Shown piece after piece: positions 52,372-53,022 of a stretch of DNA of 53,022 nt; positions within the stretch are counted from its first letter, which is position 1; the number at the start of each line of letters is the position of its first letter. Origin of the DNA: Kribbella antibiotica (GTDB lineage: Bacteria; Actinomycetota; Actinomycetes; Propionibacteriales; Kribbellaceae); assembly GCF_004349055.1 (NCBI RefSeq), contig NZ_SMKX01000045.1, forward strand, positions 1-53,022. The letters run 5' to 3'. The notes beneath the pieces were generated by a model, which saw nothing but the letters and a program-made list of their open reading frames with translations, searched no databases and was not told the DNA's origin. A program made the position numbers and the translations under genes.

Positions 52372-52923
52372 TCAGGTTCTCTGCAGATAAAGGTCCCGAA
52401 GCAGACAGATCTCAGCGCCGTGGTGGATGACCTCCGCGTTCACGTACAGCATCAGCTTCGCCAGTGACGCCTCCGCGAAGGCAGGAGGCTCCCCCTGCGG
52501 CTGGCTCAGCCCACCCGTGCCCAGACCGCGCACGCCGGCAACAAACACCGCGTACTCGTCGTCCAGTTGCCGCAGGGCCTCCCGAGCCGTGCCCGCAAAC
52601 GAGTACGTCGCTTCACTGGCCGCAGGCTGCCCGAATCGCTTAGCACTGGTCGAAGCGAGCCCGACGGACAGGTGTGCCAGCCGCCACGCGATCGTGGTCA
52701 CGGGCGCCGGATCTGGCGGCGGCTGCTGGTAGTCCATCGTGAAGTCGCCGGCACCGAGAGAGAGCGGCGCAGCGCTCTGACCACGGCGGCTGAGCGTCCA
52801 GCAGCCAGGCACTGGCTGCCAGAAGTACTCGTCGTCGGTGAGCCCGTCCAGCCGCGGGCGGAGCAGCTCCTGCCAGTGCGTCTCCAGTTGGTCGGCAACC
52901 TCGGCACCCCAGTCAATGTCCAC
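52372..52923 (-). CDS. DinB-like (DinB_2) family protein
   Basis: 183 residues. Four-helix-bundle pattern with HWQELLRPRLDGLTDDEYFWQPVPGCWTL at the start, TIAWRLAHLSVGLAS in the middle and NAEVIHHGAEICLLRDLY at the end. Metal-ligand His residues are visible in LAHL and IHHGAE. The family includes DinB/YfiT-like hydrolases and mycothiol- or bacillithiol-dependent transferases; the activity is unknown. The next gene upstream is cut by the window edge. Confidence 0.85.
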   Translation of the reverse strand: MDIDWGAEVADQLETHWQELLRPRLDGLTDDEYFWQPVPGCWTLSRRGQSAAPLSLGAGDFTMDYQQPPPDPAPVTTIAWRLAHLSVGLASTSAKRFGQPAASEATYSFAGTAREALRQLDDEYAVFVAGVRGLGTGGLSQPQGEPPAFAEASLAKLMLYVNAEVIHHGAEICLLRDLYLQRT

Positions 52924-52938
52924 GCCCAGACGGTAGCT

Positions 52939-53022
52939 CTAGACCGTGAAGCGGGCTTGGAGGCCTAGGTGGTCGGTGAGGTAGGCGGGGCCGCTGGGTA
53001 GGGGGTACTGGTGGGTGAAGGT
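52939..53022 (-). CDS. Partial: C-terminus of a probable endonuclease/exonuclease/phosphatase-family protein
   Basis: 27 codons enter from the right window edge and end at a TAG (52939-52941). The peptide ends ..SGPAYLTDHLGLQARFTV, which resembles the S/T-DH-x-G-L end of the endonuclease/exonuclease/phosphatase fold, where the DH pair is catalytic. Too short for certainty. Confidence 0.5.
   Translation of the reverse strand, partial: TFTHQYPLPSGPAYLTDHLGLQARFTV

Overview
High-GC actinobacterial chromosomal DNA. A PPA1309-family protein, a UPF0182 protein, a YlbL-type PDZ/Lon protease, actinobacterial initiator tRNAs without encoded CCA and IdeR/DmdR-type iron boxes all point to Actinomycetota. 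The gene mix is reminiscent of Kribbella or a nearby Nocardioidaceae-type genus, but the species is a guess from pattern, not a search result.

Layout. (1) 1-13,020 is mostly ordinary chromosome: a TetR/MFS efflux pair with a triple operator, a NUDIX hydrolase, a DUF2342-type zincin, moaE, a small membrane protein, the YlbL-like protease, the PPA1309 and UPF0182 proteins, a secreted hypothetical protein and a GNAT protein. It ends with two near-identical initiator tRNA-Met units that bracket a 1.1-kb insert carrying a broken MarR gene and a small secreted beta/gamma-crystallin-like protein. (2) 13,054-50,562 is one iron-regulated non-ribosomal siderophore locus with three transcription blocks: a rightward precursor/tailoring block (13,078-20,386), a divergent pair made of the large NRPS (leftward) and a rightward exporter/methyltransferase/carrier-protein operon (20,440-37,437), and a leftward uptake/NRPS/reductase operon (37,500-50,431). 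Five iron-box-like sites lie at the heads of the transcription units. (3) 50,592 to the end holds a secreted sedolisin (S53), a DinB-like protein and the tail of a probable endonuclease/exonuclease/phosphatase protein.

How the siderophore locus appears to work. PanD would make beta-alanine and the ornithine N5-monooxygenase would make N5-hydroxyornithine. The specificity residues match this: three adenylation domains look beta-Ala-like, one is a textbook Ser code and one is hydroxyornithine-like. A separate set of genes probably makes and loads a capping acid: a DapB paralogue, a tricarballylate-dehydrogenase-like flavoprotein, a PHBH-class flavin hydroxylase, an EntE-like AMP ligase with a rewritten acid pocket, and a free-standing aryl-carrier-type protein. 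No isochorismate-to-dihydroxybenzoate or salicylate genes are present. I propose that the cap is a pyridine dicarboxylate (dipicolinate or hydroxydipicolinate type) drawn from the lysine pathway. This is inference, and it is the most interesting possibility in the window.

The assembly line is itself odd. Both NRPSs begin with EntF-like condensation domains that have lost both motif histidines. The large NRPS has two condensation domains separated by a degenerate epimerase-like stretch with no A-T between them. The smaller NRPS ends in a degenerate epimerase and has no thioesterase. No N5-acyl or formyl transferase was found, so the hydroxamate must arise from cyclisation of hydroxyornithine or from acylation of its N-OH by a second peptide arm. 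Export is by a heterodimeric ABC transporter with one composite ATP site. Re-uptake is by a lipoprotein/FecCD/ATPase system, and iron release by a siderophore-interacting reductase fused to a methyltransferase-like domain.
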